From Methylomonas sp. (GTDB lineage Bacteria > Pseudomonadota > Gammaproteobacteria > Methylococcales > Methylomonadaceae): a stretch of DNA of 6,311 nt. Each line of letters starts with the position of its first letter. Positions within the stretch are counted from its first letter, which is position 1. The notes below the pieces were generated by a model, which searched no databases, was not told the origin of the DNA, and was given only the letters and a program-made list of their open reading frames with translations. The DNA lies in the NCBI GenBank assembly GCA_028688235.1, contig JAQTYP010000216.1, positions 1 through 6,311 of the forward strand, read 5' to 3'. Both the position numbers and the translations under genes were made by a program. Shown here piece by piece: positions 5,425 through 6,311 of the stretch.

Positions 5425-6311
5425 CTCCTTCGGTATCTCGATGGAGAGCATCTTGTCCTCCTCGGCTTCAGCCTCGCCACCTACGTCGGCCTTGAACTGA
5501 TCGTGGCCGACAGCGCGCTGTATACGGCCAAGACGCTGGAACAGTTAGGACCGTTTCCCTGGGTCACGCGGGTACCGGAAAACGTCGGCGGGGTTTCGCC
5601 GTTATGCGGGGCCGTAGCGTTGCGCTGGACGAACAGCCGACCTGAGCGTGCGGTGGTTCCCTTGTGCTACGCCTACGGTGGTATCCGGCAACGCTGGCTG
5701 GTGGGGTATACCCGCGCCGCCCACGAACGGGCCGAGCAGACCGTCAATCGGTCGCTACTGAAGCAAACCCAGTCCGAATACCAAGCGTTTAGCGCGTTGA
5801 GCCAACACACCTATGCCTGCGAAGCCGATGCCAGCATCGCCTTGGCACAGTGTGTAAGAAAACAGCGGGTGACCGAACTGCATGATACGCAGATCGTACC
5901 CATCAGGCGTTTTGCCGGCAAAGGGCGACCCCGTAAAAATCAAAGCCCTGTCATCGTCGGCTATCGTATCGAAGGGCATCTGGCCTCGGTTATCGCCTGT
6001 CGCCAGCAGCAGATCGCGCCTAAATGCTGCTTTATTCTGGCCTCTAATGAATGGGATGAAACGCGCCTGAGCAACGACGCGCTCATCGAAGCCTACACCC
6101 CGGGCCAACAAGTCGTCGAGCGCGGTTTTCGGTTTATGAAAGACCCTTGGTTTATGGCTAACACTGTGTTTCTCAAATCGTCCAAGCGCATCGCCGCTTT
6201 GATGATGATCATGACCCTGTGTCTTTTGGTATACAGCGCTCTGGAATACCGCATTCGCCAATCCCTGGCCGCACGACAAACCACCTTTCCCGCCCAACAA
6301 GGCGAACCCAC
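5416..6311 (+). pseudogene. IS1634-type DDE transposase remnant, N-terminus lost, C-terminus beyond window
   Basis: The + frame is open from just after TAG 5413-5415 to the window end, 298 codons without a stop. Recognisable transposase sequence includes YLDGEH (from about 5434), LIVADSALYTAKTLEQLG, WVTRVPE, YGGIRQRWLV, FILASNEWDETRLSNDALI, VVERGFRFMKDPWFM and IMTLCLLVYSALEYRIR. This pattern belongs to the IS1634 group of the IS4 superfamily, whose transposases are usually above 500 residues. The second acidic residue (Asp at 5509-5511 in VADSALY) and the Glu (6118-6120 in VERGF) are present. The N-terminal part with the first catalytic Asp is absent, and the spacing between LDG and VADSALY seems shortened, suggesting an internal deletion. 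No start codon with a ribosome binding site is seen, so it should be inactive. Continuation past 6311 is expected. Confidence 0.85.

Noticed and set aside
5755..6300. 181-codon minus-strand frame
   Set aside because: It is antisense to the recognisable transposase frame and matches no family.

Overview
The window is bacterial chromosome in two parts. Positions 1 to about 4850 hold a conserved translation and nucleoid-protein cluster, all on the + strand. In order it reads rpmI (L35, 5' end missing), rplT (L20), pheS, pheT, ihfA, a small MerR-family regulator gene and a tRNA-Pro(GGG) gene. The order rpmI-rplT-pheS-pheT-ihfA is the one known from Escherichia coli and other Gammaproteobacteria, and the protein sequences fit that class well. 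The MerR gene and tRNA-Pro after ihfA recall the arrangement in Pseudomonas-like gammaproteobacteria. A methanotroph-like member such as Methylococcales is possible from the flavour of PheS/PheT and the transposase type, but this is a guess.

The genes form a functional unit. L35 and L20 are large-subunit ribosomal proteins, PheS and PheT form the alpha2beta2 phenylalanyl-tRNA synthetase, and IhfA is one half of the DNA-bending protein IHF. Spacings are short or overlapping: pheS-pheT 14 nt, pheT-ihfA 2 nt, ihfA-merR a 17-nt overlap. The exception is the 127-nt rplT-pheS gap, which contains a strong intrinsic terminator. In E. coli this is where pheST is controlled by attenuation behind the pheM leader peptide, but no Phe-rich leader peptide is visible here.

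From about 4850 to the end the character changes. After the tRNA and a probable terminator there are about 400 bp with no convincing gene, carrying short direct repeats (a 10-bp repeat at 12-bp period close to the tRNA, and a 14-bp repeat at 35-bp period). Next come three hairpins in a row (5278-5424), including a 62-nt near-perfect palindrome. The window ends in the C-terminal part of an IS1634-type (IS4 superfamily) DDE transposase that has lost its N-terminal part and first catalytic Asp and runs off the window end. This looks like a decayed mobile-element junction beside a tRNA gene, a common integration site.

I see no clear undescribed multi-gene system. The points most worth a second look are the rplT-pheS leader, the repeats next to the tRNA and the hairpin cluster in front of the transposase remnant.
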